Positions 17,259-26,130 of a stretch of 64,000 bases of DNA are shown piece by piece; position 1 is the stretch's first letter, and each line of letters starts with the position of its first letter. This DNA is from Microbacterium paraoxydans (GTDB taxonomy: Bacteria; Actinomycetota; Actinomycetes; Actinomycetales; Microbacteriaceae). Location: NCBI RefSeq assembly GCF_019056515.1, contig NZ_CP064874.1, positions 1-64,000 of the forward strand, in the 5' to 3' direction. The notes below the pieces were generated by a model. That model made no database searches, was not told the DNA's origin, and saw nothing but the letters and a program-made list of their open reading frames with translations. The position numbers were made by a program, and so were the translations under genes.

Positions 17259-18114
17259 GATCGGCCTCCACGGCTGAGGGCGTTGGCAGCGGTCGCGCCA
17301 GTCGAGCGCGCGGTGTGCGGATGTGTGGCGCGGGTATGGGGCAACTGTGGCGGGTTCATGGGCGCCAGTATAGCGTCACATTCACGCCTATATGCAACAA
17401 CAATCGCGCGTGTCTGGCGCGACACATGCGCTAGAGCATGTGGAGCTACGGCGCTAGAACTGTGCGATGAACGCGCTCTGTCGGTGCAAGAACAACGCAA
17501 GCAGAGCGCTTGACAGTGCGCATCATCTAAAACAAGACCCGCGCCATAGTGGCTACATACGGGCACAAGCAATGCGCAAGTAAGGGGCCGTACAGGCGAC
17601 AGCCGGGCGCTCGTAATGCGCACGTTAGAGCGCAACAGCATGCGCGGGTAGGGCGATGTAATAGCGCGAATATTGCAGTTGATATTGCGGATGGCTGGCG
17701 CGGGTATGGCGCGGGGGTTGCTCAGCGTATCGCGCAAGTGATGCGGTGATCTGGCGGGGGAGTGGCGGAGGCTATCGCGGTGTTGCTGCGAGGGTACAGC
17801 GCAGAGCATGGCGGCGGGGTGGCGCGTGTGTAGCGCGGCGCTGGCGATGGTGGGGTGCGCGGTGTCGCGAGGGCTGGTCATGGAGTCGTGGTGGGGCATC
17901 CAAACGATGGATGCGGGCGTAGACGGGCCTGTGCGGCCTGCTGAGGCGATTTCGGCCATGAGGAGGGCTCCGAGTGAGGCGGAGGGGAAGACAGGGCCCC
18001 TGGGGGCCATCCAGAGGCCCTGTCTGTCTGGGGGGGCGGAGCGGGAGTGTTGCTCCGGCCTGTGGGGAGCGCTCGACTCGTCGACTGCGCTTGCCCCCTG
18101 GATGGCGGGTTGGC
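17259..18114. other. Non-coding region with frequent GCGC-centred short repeats upstream of parA
   Basis: About 850 bases without a convincing gene. From 17330 to 17830 short words such as ATGCGC, GCGCAA, TAGCGC and GGCGCGGGTATGG recur at irregular spacing; I count about a dozen GCGC-centred copies, roughly twice what base composition would give. GCGCGGGTATGG occurs at 17330-17341 and again near 17698. Position before parA suggests a centromere or operator region, possibly also an origin. A hairpin near 17990-18024 is listed separately. Confidence 0.45.
17990..18024 (-). terminator. Hairpin downstream of the sigma-like gene
   Basis: GACAGGGCC at 17990-17998 pairs with GGCCCTGTC at 18016-18024 across a 17-base loop. 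It lies about 90 bases past the stop of the leftward sigma-like gene and is followed on that strand by TTCCCCT. The weak T content makes this only a possible terminator. Confidence 0.4.
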
Positions 18115-18879
18115 TCAGCTGCGGCGCGGGGCGTAGGAGACCTTGGCCTCCATGTCGCCGCTGACGGCCTGCATGAGCTTGGTGCGGATTCGGCACACTC
18201 GGCGGTTGAGCGTCTCCCGGCTGACGCCGAGCTCGACAGCTGCTTCCTCACGCGCCACACCGGGATCACCCTCCGCGAGCTCGATGCGAGCAAGCAGCTG
18301 GACCTCGTCGCGGCGGAGGGTGCCGGAGTCGATCGCCCAGGTGAGGATCGTCACCAGATCCCGGAAGACGTCATCGCTCTCGTCGGGGCCTGCGATCTTC
18401 TCGAGCAGCTCGTCTTCGACCGGCATTGCGTCGACGCTGTGCTCGCTGCCGAACCAGACTCCGAGGTTCTTGATCGTCTCGAGGCGGATGTTTCCGGAGA
18501 CGGAGTGGACCCGCTCGAGCGGGTAGGTGTGAATGACCTCCCAGAGCACGCCGATCGTCGCGGTACGGGCGTCGGCGGGGGAGTGCTGCCACAGGCTGCG
18601 CATGCTGCTGCAGCTGCTCGGCAGCCGCAGCGCGAGCGGCATGAACGACTTGAGCAGGACGCGGCCGGCGATGGTATCGCCGGCGTGCTCGAGGGTGAGC
18701 AGCTCGAGCAGGAGCGCGTCGCGCTGTTCGGGAGCTTGCGGCTGCCGGATGAGGTTCACGGCCTCATCGCCAGTCAGCTCGCCGAGCGTTCCGAAGTGGT
18801 GAGTGGTGTGGGAGTGGAAGCTGTTCCACTCATCGAACAGCTGGTCGGCAAGAGGTGATGTCTTCGCCCAAGCAGTCAT
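18115..18879 (-). CDS. Sigma-70-like regulatory protein
   Basis: 254 aa. The C-terminal 70 residues resemble sigma region 4: LRRDEVQLLARIELAEGDPG, then a helix-turn-helix EEAAVELGVSRETLNRRVCRIRTKLMQ. The middle (LLLELLTLEHAGDTIAGRVLLKSF, GVLWEVIHTYP) could be a diverged region 2. Overall likeness to canonical sigma factors is weak, so an activator of another class is possible. It is monocistronic, faces away from the secretion operon, and sits between the pilus and secretion gene blocks that share a promoter element. Its Shine-Dalgarno sequence lies in an inverted repeat (18886-18921). Confidence 0.6.
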   Translation of the reverse strand: MTAWAKTSPLADQLFDEWNSFHSHTTHHFGTLGELTGDEAVNLIRQPQAPEQRDALLLELLTLEHAGDTIAGRVLLKSFMPLALRLPSSCSSMRSLWQHSPADARTATIGVLWEVIHTYPLERVHSVSGNIRLETIKNLGVWFGSEHSVDAMPVEDELLEKIAGPDESDDVFRDLVTILTWAIDSGTLRRDEVQLLARIELAEGDPGVAREEAAVELGVSRETLNRRVCRIRTKLMQAVSGDMEAKVSYAPRRS

Positions 18880-18885
18880 GAGAAA

Positions 18886-18921
18886 TGGCCCTTCGTCGTG
18901 ACGTCGGTTGACGAAGGGCCA
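18886..18921 (-). promoter_or_regulatory. 12-bp perfect inverted repeat covering the ribosome-binding site of the sigma-like gene
   Basis: TGGCCCTTCGTC at 18886-18897 and GACGAAGGGCCA at 18910-18921 are exact inverse complements with a 12-base spacer. On the mRNA the downstream arm contains GAAGGG, the likely Shine-Dalgarno, six bases before the ATG at 18879. A stem would hide it, so translation may be switched; alternatively the palindrome is a DNA operator for autoregulation. Confidence 0.7.
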
Positions 18922-19102
18922 CGTTCCTCAGCACCCCTGGTTCAGATCCTGGAAAGTTCCGGCCGGGCAGGAGAGCGCCCGATCGGCGGATGCTGGCTTC
19001 GGTGGATCTGAGTTGCGATCCGATGCTGTAAATACCTGTTCAGGGGCGGTTTCCATGCCTCGCTGCATGGGCGCAATATCCACGCAAGATTTCTTCGATC
19101 CG

Positions 19103-19137
19103 CGATGTCCGCGAAGGGCCGAAAACCCGGCCTATAC
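19103..19137 (+). promoter_or_regulatory. Shared promoter-like element, copy C
   Basis: CGATGTCCGCGAAG, 12 bases, GGCCTATAC on the plus strand, ending 55 bases before the GTG at 19192. It would drive the secretion operon. The rest of 18880-19191 holds the inverted repeat before the sigma-like gene and no gene that I can support. Confidence 0.8.
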
Positions 19138-19191
19138 AGATATGCCCCCGTTGGTCGGGAGGCATCAGGACTCCGCGGAAGGGACAGAAAC

Positions 19192-19428
19192 GTGAGCGAG
19201 AGCAGCACCGCAGACAGCGCCGACGACGCCATGTGGGAAGGATTCAAGCCCGACGCTGCACGCGCGATCCGTGCGCGCCAGGGGTTCGAGGAAGCAGTGG
19301 CGAGCACTCTCGACGCACCCTTCGACCCCTCCACGCATGGTCGCGTGGTGAAGGCGGTTGAGGAGCTTTCGGCAGCGGTGCCGGCAGCTCTGCGGGTGGC
19401 GCAGCTGCGAGTGGGAGGAGCTGCATAA
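19192..19428 (+). CDS. Hypothetical protein, 78 aa
   Basis: A GTG start at 19192 is preferred because GAAGGGA lies at the right distance upstream and because an earlier ATG at 19105 falls inside promoter copy C. The protein is acidic at its start (SESSTADSADDAMWEGFKPD) and helical after that, with no membrane segment. It is the first gene of the secretion operon, and its stop overlaps the next start (TAATG). No function assigned. Confidence 0.65.
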   Translation: MSESSTADSADDAMWEGFKPDAARAIRARQGFEEAVASTLDAPFDPSTHGRVVKAVEELSAAVPAALRVAQLRVGGAA

Positions 19429-20417
19429 TGGCGCGTCGTGAGAAGACGTCGAAGCCGGCCAAGGAGACGAAGACCGTCCCGGCACAGGGGAGCAGCTGGA
19501 CCCATGGTCGGCAGCTGGGCGGCAAGCTGCTGTCCGCGCTTCTGTTCGCCGCGATCGCGTGTGGGCCTATCGCGCTCTTCGCCGCGGCCGCACGTCCGGC
19601 GCCCGTCGTCGCCGCAGCGCCCGAGGCGCAGGCAGCGGGACTGAGCACGCAGCAGCAGGCTGCCGGCGGTTACGCGGAGGGCTTCGTCTCCTCGTGGCTG
19701 AGCGCGACGAAGGACGCACCGGGCGACCTGGCTACCTACGTCGACCTGGCGGCGCTGCGGCAGCTGTCGGTCACGGCCTGGGAGTACCGCGACCTGTCCG
19801 TGGTCTCCATCACGCCCGTCGACGGCTCGGACTTCGTCAACGTCGTCGTCGCGGCGAACATCAAGGAGCTGTCGGTGACGGACTCCGACGACACCAGCAC
19901 GACGAGCTGGCCGCGCCGCTACTTCCAGGTGGCGATCGCGGTCAACGGGGACACGGTGAGGGCAGTCGGTCTCCCGGCCCAGATCTCCGCTCCCGTCCAG
20001 GGCGAGACAACGTCGCTGGTCTACAAGCAGACCATCGGATCCTCTGACCCGTCCGCGGAGACAGTGTCGGCGTTCCTCGGCGCGTACCTTGCCGGCTCGG
20101 GTGACCTGTCCCGATACAGCGCCCCGGACACATCTTTCGTGGCGATCTCGCCCGCCCCCTACGTGATGGTCAACGTCGAGGAGATGCGGTCAGACCTGAC
20201 GCCTACGGAGTCCCCGAGCGATGGCGACACCCTCAAGGTGCTCGCGACCGTCTCACTGCTGAGCCCGCTGGACCAGCAAGTGACCTCGACGTACACGCTC
20301 ACCCTCACCGCGCGTGCCTCCCGCTGGGAGGTCAGCGCCATTGATCTTGCACCGCAAGCGGTCTCCGACAAGGGATCGACAACCCCCACGCCGACACCGT
20401 CCGGTAACGGCAACTAA
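19428..20417 (+). CDS. TcpC/VirB8-like conjugal transfer protein
   Basis: 329 aa: a basic cytoplasmic N-terminus, one membrane helix (LLSALLFAAIACGPIALFAAAA), then a long exported part with two similar domains, each a helix followed by a curved sheet (GYAEGFVSSWLSATKDAPGDLATYV and VSAFLGAYLAGSGDLSRYSAP). Two NTF2-like domains behind one helix is the TcpC/VirB8 architecture of Gram-positive conjugation systems, where the protein joins the ATPases to the wall-spanning channel. It ends in a Thr/Pro-rich tail. Confidence 0.82.
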   Translation: MARREKTSKPAKETKTVPAQGSSWTHGRQLGGKLLSALLFAAIACGPIALFAAAARPAPVVAAAPEAQAAGLSTQQQAAGGYAEGFVSSWLSATKDAPGDLATYVDLAALRQLSVTAWEYRDLSVVSITPVDGSDFVNVVVAANIKELSVTDSDDTSTTSWPRRYFQVAIAVNGDTVRAVGLPAQISAPVQGETTSLVYKQTIGSSDPSAETVSAFLGAYLAGSGDLSRYSAPDTSFVAISPAPYVMVNVEEMRSDLTPTESPSDGDTLKVLATVSLLSPLDQQVTSTYTLTLTARASRWEVSAIDLAPQAVSDKGSTTPTPTPSGNGN

Positions 20418-20433
20418 GGAAGGAACACCAACC

Positions 20434-20757
20434 ATGTTCGATTGGATCAACGGGATCACCGCTGATGCGACGACTGCTTTCCGGGCGGTCGTGTTTCTCG
20501 CAGCAGCAGTGATCTTCTTCGTCGTCGCCGCCAAGGTGCGGTTCGCCATGGCGACGACCATCATCACCGGCATCGCGTGCGGCCTGGCCATGTTCCTCGC
20601 CGCCGGCGGTGGCGAGTGGGTCATGGGCCTCATCCAGACCGAGACCGTCGACGCCATCGGAGTCACGATCCATCAGATCGCAGCTCCGGCGGACGCCCTG
20701 GTGCTCAACGAGACCACCACCGCGGCCGGCGACACGGTCTACCGGCTGGTCGCGTAA
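20434..20757 (+). CDS. Small membrane protein of the secretion core, 107 aa
   Basis: The ATG at 20434 follows an AAGGAAGGAA ribosome-binding site. Two hydrophobic segments are clear (VVFLAAAVIFFVVAAKV and TIITGIACGLAMFLAAG), with a polar C-terminal third. A small two-helix protein between the TcpC-like and TcpE-like genes is usual for Gram-positive type IV secretion operons (TcpD/VirB2/VirB3-like position). The exact role is inferred from position only. Confidence 0.7.
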   Translation: MFDWINGITADATTAFRAVVFLAAAVIFFVVAAKVRFAMATTIITGIACGLAMFLAAGGGEWVMGLIQTETVDAIGVTIHQIAAPADALVLNETTTAAGDTVYRLVA

Positions 20758-20767
20758 AGGGGCGAAC

Positions 20768-21342
20768 GTGGCCGATCGCGACGAAGAGAGAGAGGTTGCG
20801 CGCTTCTACACGCGCAGCCGCCGGTTCCCAAAGTTCATCGGCCGTCTCCACGACGGCACGAAGATCCCCGGGGCCCCTACACGCTGACGCAGGGCGTCGT
20901 CCTGGCGATCGTCCTGGTCGTCGCCCTGCTGACGCAGAGCGTGTGGGGGACTGGCTCTCCGATCGTCGATATCCCCGTCGCTGCCTTCGTGTCCTGGGGA
21001 GCAGCGTGGGGAGCCGGAAGGATCCCGGCCACACGCCGGAACCTGCTGAGCATCATCACCAGCGGCCTGTCCGCGATGACCCGCCCCGCAGCCGGCCGCT
21101 ACCGCGGAGTGACCATGCGGGTTCGCCCGCCCCACTTCGCAGGCGGCGGAACAACGATCGCCGAGCCGGTCGGAGCCACGCTCACCACCCCGGATAGCGA
21201 GACCACCGCACCCGCACCGGAAGCGCCCGTCGTGGCGCAGCCGGTCCTGCAGCCGCGCTCGACGCCGCTGCCGGCGCACGCACCCGCACACGCGGTCAGC
21301 GGCGTCGAGCGCCTGCTGCAGCAAGCCCGAGGAGGCAACTGA
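20768..21342 (+). pseudogene. TcpE-like membrane protein, one-base frameshift
   Basis: From a GTG at 20768 the reading is ADRDEEREVARFYTRSRRF up to KIPG, then it stops at TGA. The next frame goes on from GPYTLTQGVVLAIVLVVALL to QQARGGN at 21342. Adding one G in the block CCCCGGGGCCCC (20866-20877) restores a 191-aa protein reading KIPGGPYTLTQ. The motif, two membrane segments and proline-rich tail fit TcpE-type proteins, which act beside the VirB4-like ATPase. Either the gene is disabled or the base was lost in sequencing. Confidence 0.72.
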
Positions 21343-21344
21343 CC

Positions 21345-21560
21345 ATGAACAACACCGACATCCCGCTCGGCATCATCGGCCGAGGCCGCGGCTACGTCAT
21401 CAAGACCCTCGTGGTCAAGGCGGAGACCGCGCGTGGGCCGATCTGTGCGGACCCCGCTACCACGAGCTACGCAGCCCTCCTCCCCATCCTCGGCGGCACG
21501 CCGATCACGGCACCCCTCAGCGGCGGTCGCGATCTGCTGCTGGCCACGCCGACCGACTGA
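21345..21560 (+). CDS. Small hypothetical protein, 71 aa
   Basis: The ATG at 21345 has GAGGAGG upstream and begins two bases after the previous stop. The protein (MNNTDIPLGIIGRGRGYVIK...) is mostly beta-prone with no membrane segment. It lies between the TcpE-like gene and the VirB4-like ATPase, so it is probably part of the secretion operon. Family not recognised. Confidence 0.6.
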   Translation: MNNTDIPLGIIGRGRGYVIKTLVVKAETARGPICADPATTSYAALLPILGGTPITAPLSGGRDLLLATPTD

Positions 21561-21574
21561 GAAACGAGACGACG

Positions 21575-24097
21575 ATGCAGATTCCGGCAACAGCGATGAC
21601 GAGCAACCTGATGTGGACCCGCTCGGGCGTGGTCTGGGCTACGTGGCGGCTGCAGCCGCTCCCGTATGCCTACGCCACCACGGCGGCAAAGCAGCTCGTC
21701 AAGGCGCACCACCAGGCGCTCTTCCAGGCGCACCGGGGCGAGGGACTGCTGCTGGGGCTGTGCGCTGACCTGGATCCGGTGTCTGTCGTGGAGCGGATGC
21801 TGGACGGTGTTCGCATCGACGAGTGTCCGGACTGGGCGCGCGAGGTCGAGCTGACCCTGGACGCGCTCGAGCAGATCCCGCTTGGAACGCGCGCGTTCTG
21901 GTTCTCGGTCCCGCTCGCGGCCGGTTCGATGAAGGCTCGCGCGAGGTCGGCAGTGCGCGCCGCCGACACCAAGCTGCGCGACACGTTGGCTCTTCCCCGT
22001 CAGCTGCCTACCGACTCCGAGATCGCTGCGGCCGCGCGGATGGCCAAGGAGATCGAGGTTCGCATCCCGGCCGCGTTCCAGCCGACCCGTGCAACGCCGG
22101 CCGAGCAGATCTGGATCGCCCTTCACTCGCAGCAGCGCGGCCTCTCCGCAGATCTCGCCGCCCCTGTCCCGCCCGCCGAGGGTACCGAGGACGGATTCGG
22201 CGTCGACGAGCTCGCGCACTTCCAGATGCCCTCCGCGATGCCGAACCCATGGCTCGACGAAGGCGGACAGAGCGACCTTCCCAAGGGGCAGCAGTTCCTC
22301 CCGTTCAAGCGCCGCTACCTCAAGGTGCACAGCCCCTACGCGGACGAGACGTCGTCCTACCAGGTGGTGCAGGCCATGGTCGCCGCACCCAAGGCCGGCT
22401 GGGTTTCGCCCGGCGTCGAGTGGATCTCACACGTCGACCAGTTCCCCCTTGACGTCGACTGGGGGATCCGTTTCACCGTCACCGGCGCCGACGAGGTCAA
22501 GCGTCGCAACAAGAAGGCCGAAACCGCCCTCGAGGAGCAGTACAAGCACCAGGAGGGCACCGCGACGATCACCGGCGGCGGATCCGACCTCGGAGAGATC
22601 GCGGAGACGCTGGCCGCCTACCACGCCTCCCTCAACCGCTCCGATAAGGAGGTCGAGGTTCAGGCGACGGTGCTGTTCGCTGTGGGGGCAGATACCGCCG
22701 ATCTCGCGAAGGCTAAGGGCCGGTTCGTGGCAGACGAGTACAAGCGCGCTGACTTCCTCCTCGAGGCTCCCCTGGGAGGTCAGGAGGAGCTTTGGTGGGC
22801 GATGATCCCCGGCACGCCCACCGGGCGCATCGTCCGTGAGCTCACCCAGATCACGACGGGCCGGGAGTTCGCGACCGGCGTTCCGCTTTCCAGCAACGAG
22901 CTCGGAGACGAGAAGGGCGCCCGCTTCGGCGAGAACATCAGCACCGCCCGGCACACCCCGATCCTCCGCGACGCGGACGGCAGTATCCAGGCCGACACCA
23001 GCGCCAGCTTCGGCGTGGTCGCCGAGCTCGGCGCCGGCAAGAGCGTGCTGCTCAAGGGAGACATGGGCGACACGGTCGACCGCAACGGCCGCGTCGTCGC
23101 GATCGACCGCACAGAGGCCAAGGAGTACGCGGTTTTCGCGCAGAGCCTCCGGCCGGACACCACGACGATCGTTGACCTGATGACCCCGGAGTACTCGCTG
23201 GACCCGCTGCGGGTGTTCGGCCCTCTCGTCGGCGCACGCATGGTGCAGTCGCTCTTCGCGGTGATGCTCGGCATCCGGGCCCGCGACTCCCGAGGCGTCG
23301 CCCTGTCCCGCCTCCTCGAGCCGGAGTACGTCGCCGCGCACGACATCACCAGCCTCGGTCGCCTGCGGGCGCACCTCAAGACGATCTCCTCGGCGGAGAG
23401 CGATGAGCTGTCGGGCCTGATCAACCTGGTCGCGTCGAAGGACATCGGCGAGGTTCTCTTCAATGACGGGCTGACCGCTGTCGACCTGAAATCGCGTGCC
23501 CTGGTCTTCCTCACCCATGGGCTGTCGCTGCCAGACAAGACCGAGCTCGAGCACGCGCACCTGTTCGAGGAGATGCCCCTGGAAAAGATCTACGGCCGCG
23601 CCATGTACGCGATGCTCATGGGGATCTCCCGCGAGGTCTGCTTCATGAACCCCGGCGAGCTCGCCGGCGCCTACTTCGACGAGTGCCACCACATCACCCA
23701 GTCACCGGAGGGAGAGCGCGACCTGCGCATCGGCATCCGCGACGGTCGCAAGCACCGCGCGTTCTTCGCCCTCGGCTCGCACGACCCCGCCGACTTCGGA
23801 GAAACCCAGACCCGAGGCCTGCTCAAGACCCGCTACGTGATGCGCCAGACCGACAAGGAGCTCGCTCGCCGCGCGATCGAGTGGCTGACCGGCGAGCCCG
23901 CGGACCCGGCGATGGTCCAGGTGGTCACCGAAGACCTGTCCCCGCTCGGGGCGGACGGAAAGGTCGCCCCGGAGCGGCGCGGCGAGGGACTGATCCGTGA
24001 CCAGCGCGGTCGAATCGGGAAGTTCCGCAAGACGCTGCCCGAGCGCCCCGACCGCCGCGAAGCCGTGCTGTCGACCCCGTCTCTGGTGACACCATGA
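21575..24097 (+). CDS. VirB4-like (TcpF type) conjugation ATPase
   Basis: 840 aa. An N-terminal VirB4-type region precedes the ATPase core. Walker A is VAELGAGKSVLL with K489; the second strand is GRVVAIDRTEAKEY; Walker B is GAYFDECHH near residue 703; ALGSHDPADF follows as the sensor region. VirB4 proteins energise assembly of the transfer channel. The gene overlaps the next by ATGA (24094-24097). Length and motifs are normal for Gram-positive forms, and the reading frame is intact. Confidence 0.9.
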   Translation: MQIPATAMTSNLMWTRSGVVWATWRLQPLPYAYATTAAKQLVKAHHQALFQAHRGEGLLLGLCADLDPVSVVERMLDGVRIDECPDWAREVELTLDALEQIPLGTRAFWFSVPLAAGSMKARARSAVRAADTKLRDTLALPRQLPTDSEIAAAARMAKEIEVRIPAAFQPTRATPAEQIWIALHSQQRGLSADLAAPVPPAEGTEDGFGVDELAHFQMPSAMPNPWLDEGGQSDLPKGQQFLPFKRRYLKVHSPYADETSSYQVVQAMVAAPKAGWVSPGVEWISHVDQFPLDVDWGIRFTVTGADEVKRRNKKAETALEEQYKHQEGTATITGGGSDLGEIAETLAAYHASLNRSDKEVEVQATVLFAVGADTADLAKAKGRFVADEYKRADFLLEAPLGGQEELWWAMIPGTPTGRIVRELTQITTGREFATGVPLSSNELGDEKGARFGENISTARHTPILRDADGSIQADTSASFGVVAELGAGKSVLLKGDMGDTVDRNGRVVAIDRTEAKEYAVFAQSLRPDTTTIVDLMTPEYSLDPLRVFGPLVGARMVQSLFAVMLGIRARDSRGVALSRLLEPEYVAAHDITSLGRLRAHLKTISSAESDELSGLINLVASKDIGEVLFNDGLTAVDLKSRALVFLTHGLSLPDKTELEHAHLFEEMPLEKIYGRAMYAMLMGISREVCFMNPGELAGAYFDECHHITQSPEGERDLRIGIRDGRKHRAFFALGSHDPADFGETQTRGLLKTRYVMRQTDKELARRAIEWLTGEPADPAMVQVVTEDLSPLGADGKVAPERRGEGLIRDQRGRIGKFRKTLPERPDRREAVLSTPSLVTP

Positions 24098-26124
24098 TCA
24101 CCTTCTACCGGCACACCTTCGAGACTCTGGGCGGCGCGTTCTGGCGGGTCCGTTTCTGGGCGCACGATCACCCGCGGTGGAGCAAGGTCATCGCCGTCGT
24201 CCTGATCGACCTGTTCCTGGTCCTGTTCGGCAACACGTACTGGGCCTTCGCCGCTGACGGCGGCGGCTCGTCCCCGTTCATGCTCGGCGGCGACATCACT
24301 GACAGCGACGGCGTCCCGCTGACCAACTACACGGTGCTTCCACTGGACCGCGGCGATGTGTTCACGATGGGGAAGTTCTTCATCTCCATGTGGATCGACC
24401 CGATCTGGACCGGGCATCTGGGTCTGGTGTCGTGGATGATCTGGTTCTGCAACTGGCTGCTCTCCTTCGAGTGGGTCGACATCGTCGCGGCACCGTTCGG
24501 CGCGCTGGCCGACCTCTTGCAGGACTTCCTCGGCGAGATCGCATGGATCCCGTTCGCGCTGACGATCGCCGGCGGTGTCGCGGGCCTGGCGATCATGCTC
24601 GGCCGGCACTCCACCGGGTGGGCGGAGTTGTTCATCTCTGCGTGCTGTGCGGTGCTGGCGACCGGTCTGCTCGCTAACCCGATCGCCTCGCTCACCGCCG
24701 CAGGCGGAGCATTCGACACCGCCCAGGAGTACGGCGGTCAGATCGCTGCCGTCGTCGTCACCGACGACATCAACAGCACGGAGCTCGACTCCGAGAACCT
24801 GCTGTCAGCTGCGGTCACGTCGCAGCTGGTCGACATCTTCGTGAAGATCCCTGCGCAGACGATCGCGTTCGGCCACGCCCTCGAGGGGCAGTGCGCCGCG
24901 ACGTTCACCGACACGATGACCAACTCGGCGCCCATCCAGACCGGCGGCAACGAGGTCCGTGACGCGGTCGGCGGGTGCGACGAGGCGGCGAAGACGTTCA
25001 ACCAGAATCCGAACTTCGGCCAGGTGCTCACGGCCGTCACGATGACCCCCGGAGCGCTCACCCTGTTCATCCTGCCGATGGCCTTCGGGGTGCTGTTCCT
25101 AGTCACGGTTCTCGGCTTCCTGATCTCCGCACTCAAGACCATGTGGAACGTCTACATCGGGATCCTCCCGGTCAACCGATACCCGCTGTGGAAGTCCCTC
25201 GCCGACACCTTCATGGGCCTGGTCGCCATCGTCTTCATGGCAGTCGTCATGGCGGCCGTCCTCAAGCTCACCGTCGCAGCGATCACCGGGCTCAGCAGCC
25301 TGGGAATCCCGCTCGTCGCGCAGATGACCTTTGCGACGCTGGTGATGATCGTGCTGCTGTTCCTCATCATCCGAGCGCGTCGCATTGCCAAGAAGACCGG
25401 CCGGTCGATCGCCGAGCAGCTCTCCAAGTACGGCATCGGCAAGGGCGCGCCGGCGCAGCGCGACGGGGTCAAGACCGTCGCGGCGATGAGCGCCGTATCC
25501 ACCGTCGCGGCCGCGGCGCTGCGTCGCCCTGACAACAAGGTCGACGCGCGCTCCATCAACTTCGGCGCGGGGGCTGCGCAGGACATCGGCACAATGACCG
25601 CTACACGCCCGCCCGCGGCTCCCAAGCCGCCCTCGACGCCCTCTGGCGGCTCACCGAGCCGTCCCGCCCTCCCGTCGCCTCAGATGGGCTCTGGGGGCGG
25701 CGCTGGCGCGGGTGCTGCCGCCAAGGCCTCGAAGACCGCGGACCTGGTCTTCACGGCCGCGCGGATCGGCAAGGGTGCCGCAGCGGGCGGTGTGGCCGGC
25801 GCCGCCGGCGCCGCGGCGCTCGAGGTCGGTGGCCGAGTCGCGAGCAAGGGAGCGTCGAAGGCTGTCTCCGCGGCCGCGGCAGGCGCGAGCAAGCCGCGAG
25901 CTGCGGGCGACCCGAAGGTGGTCTCGATGGTCGTCGACCAGGGCCCGGCGCCCACGCGCACCCCGGACGGTCCTCGACGGATCGTCGTCGACTCCTCGGG
26001 CATGGGACACATCGAACGGCGCCCCTCGTCAGGTGTCGTCGACATCTCGTCCCTGCCGGCGCGCGCGCCTCGCTCTCCGCGCAGCGGTGAGATGCGCGCC
26101 CGGCTCGCGATCGCACAGAAGTAA
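24094..26124 (+). CDS. Polytopic VirB6/TrbL-like channel protein
   Basis: 676 aa. After a first membrane helix (VIAVVLIDLFLVLFG) and an exported loop come further segments, including IAWIPFALTIAGGVAGLAIML, LTLFILPMAFGVLFLVTVLGFLISAL, SLADTFMGLVAIVFMAVVMAAVLKL and AQMTFATLVMIVLLFLIIRA. The last 240 residues are cytoplasmic, Ala/Pro/Gly-rich and basic. This layout matches the large membrane subunit (VirB6, TrbL, TcpH) of conjugation systems. It is coupled to the VirB4-like gene by overlap. Confidence 0.85.
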   Translation: MITFYRHTFETLGGAFWRVRFWAHDHPRWSKVIAVVLIDLFLVLFGNTYWAFAADGGGSSPFMLGGDITDSDGVPLTNYTVLPLDRGDVFTMGKFFISMWIDPIWTGHLGLVSWMIWFCNWLLSFEWVDIVAAPFGALADLLQDFLGEIAWIPFALTIAGGVAGLAIMLGRHSTGWAELFISACCAVLATGLLANPIASLTAAGGAFDTAQEYGGQIAAVVVTDDINSTELDSENLLSAAVTSQLVDIFVKIPAQTIAFGHALEGQCAATFTDTMTNSAPIQTGGNEVRDAVGGCDEAAKTFNQNPNFGQVLTAVTMTPGALTLFILPMAFGVLFLVTVLGFLISALKTMWNVYIGILPVNRYPLWKSLADTFMGLVAIVFMAVVMAAVLKLTVAAITGLSSLGIPLVAQMTFATLVMIVLLFLIIRARRIAKKTGRSIAEQLSKYGIGKGAPAQRDGVKTVAAMSAVSTVAAAALRRPDNKVDARSINFGAGAAQDIGTMTATRPPAAPKPPSTPSGGSPSRPALPSPQMGSGGGAGAGAAAKASKTADLVFTAARIGKGAAAGGVAGAAGAAALEVGGRVASKGASKAVSAAAAGASKPRAAGDPKVVSMVVDQGPAPTRTPDGPRRIVVDSSGMGHIERRPSSGVVDISSLPARAPRSPRSGEMRARLAIAQK

Positions 26125-26130
26125 CCCCGC

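Noticed and set aside
17255..18196. A 313-codon minus-strand frame across the region upstream of parA
   Set aside because: The translation is His/Arg/Pro/Ser-rich with no fold pattern and runs through short repeats, so I treat the region as non-coding.
22427..23692. A 421-codon minus-strand frame within the VirB4-like gene
   Set aside because: Shadow of the ATPase core, which has Walker motifs on the plus strand.
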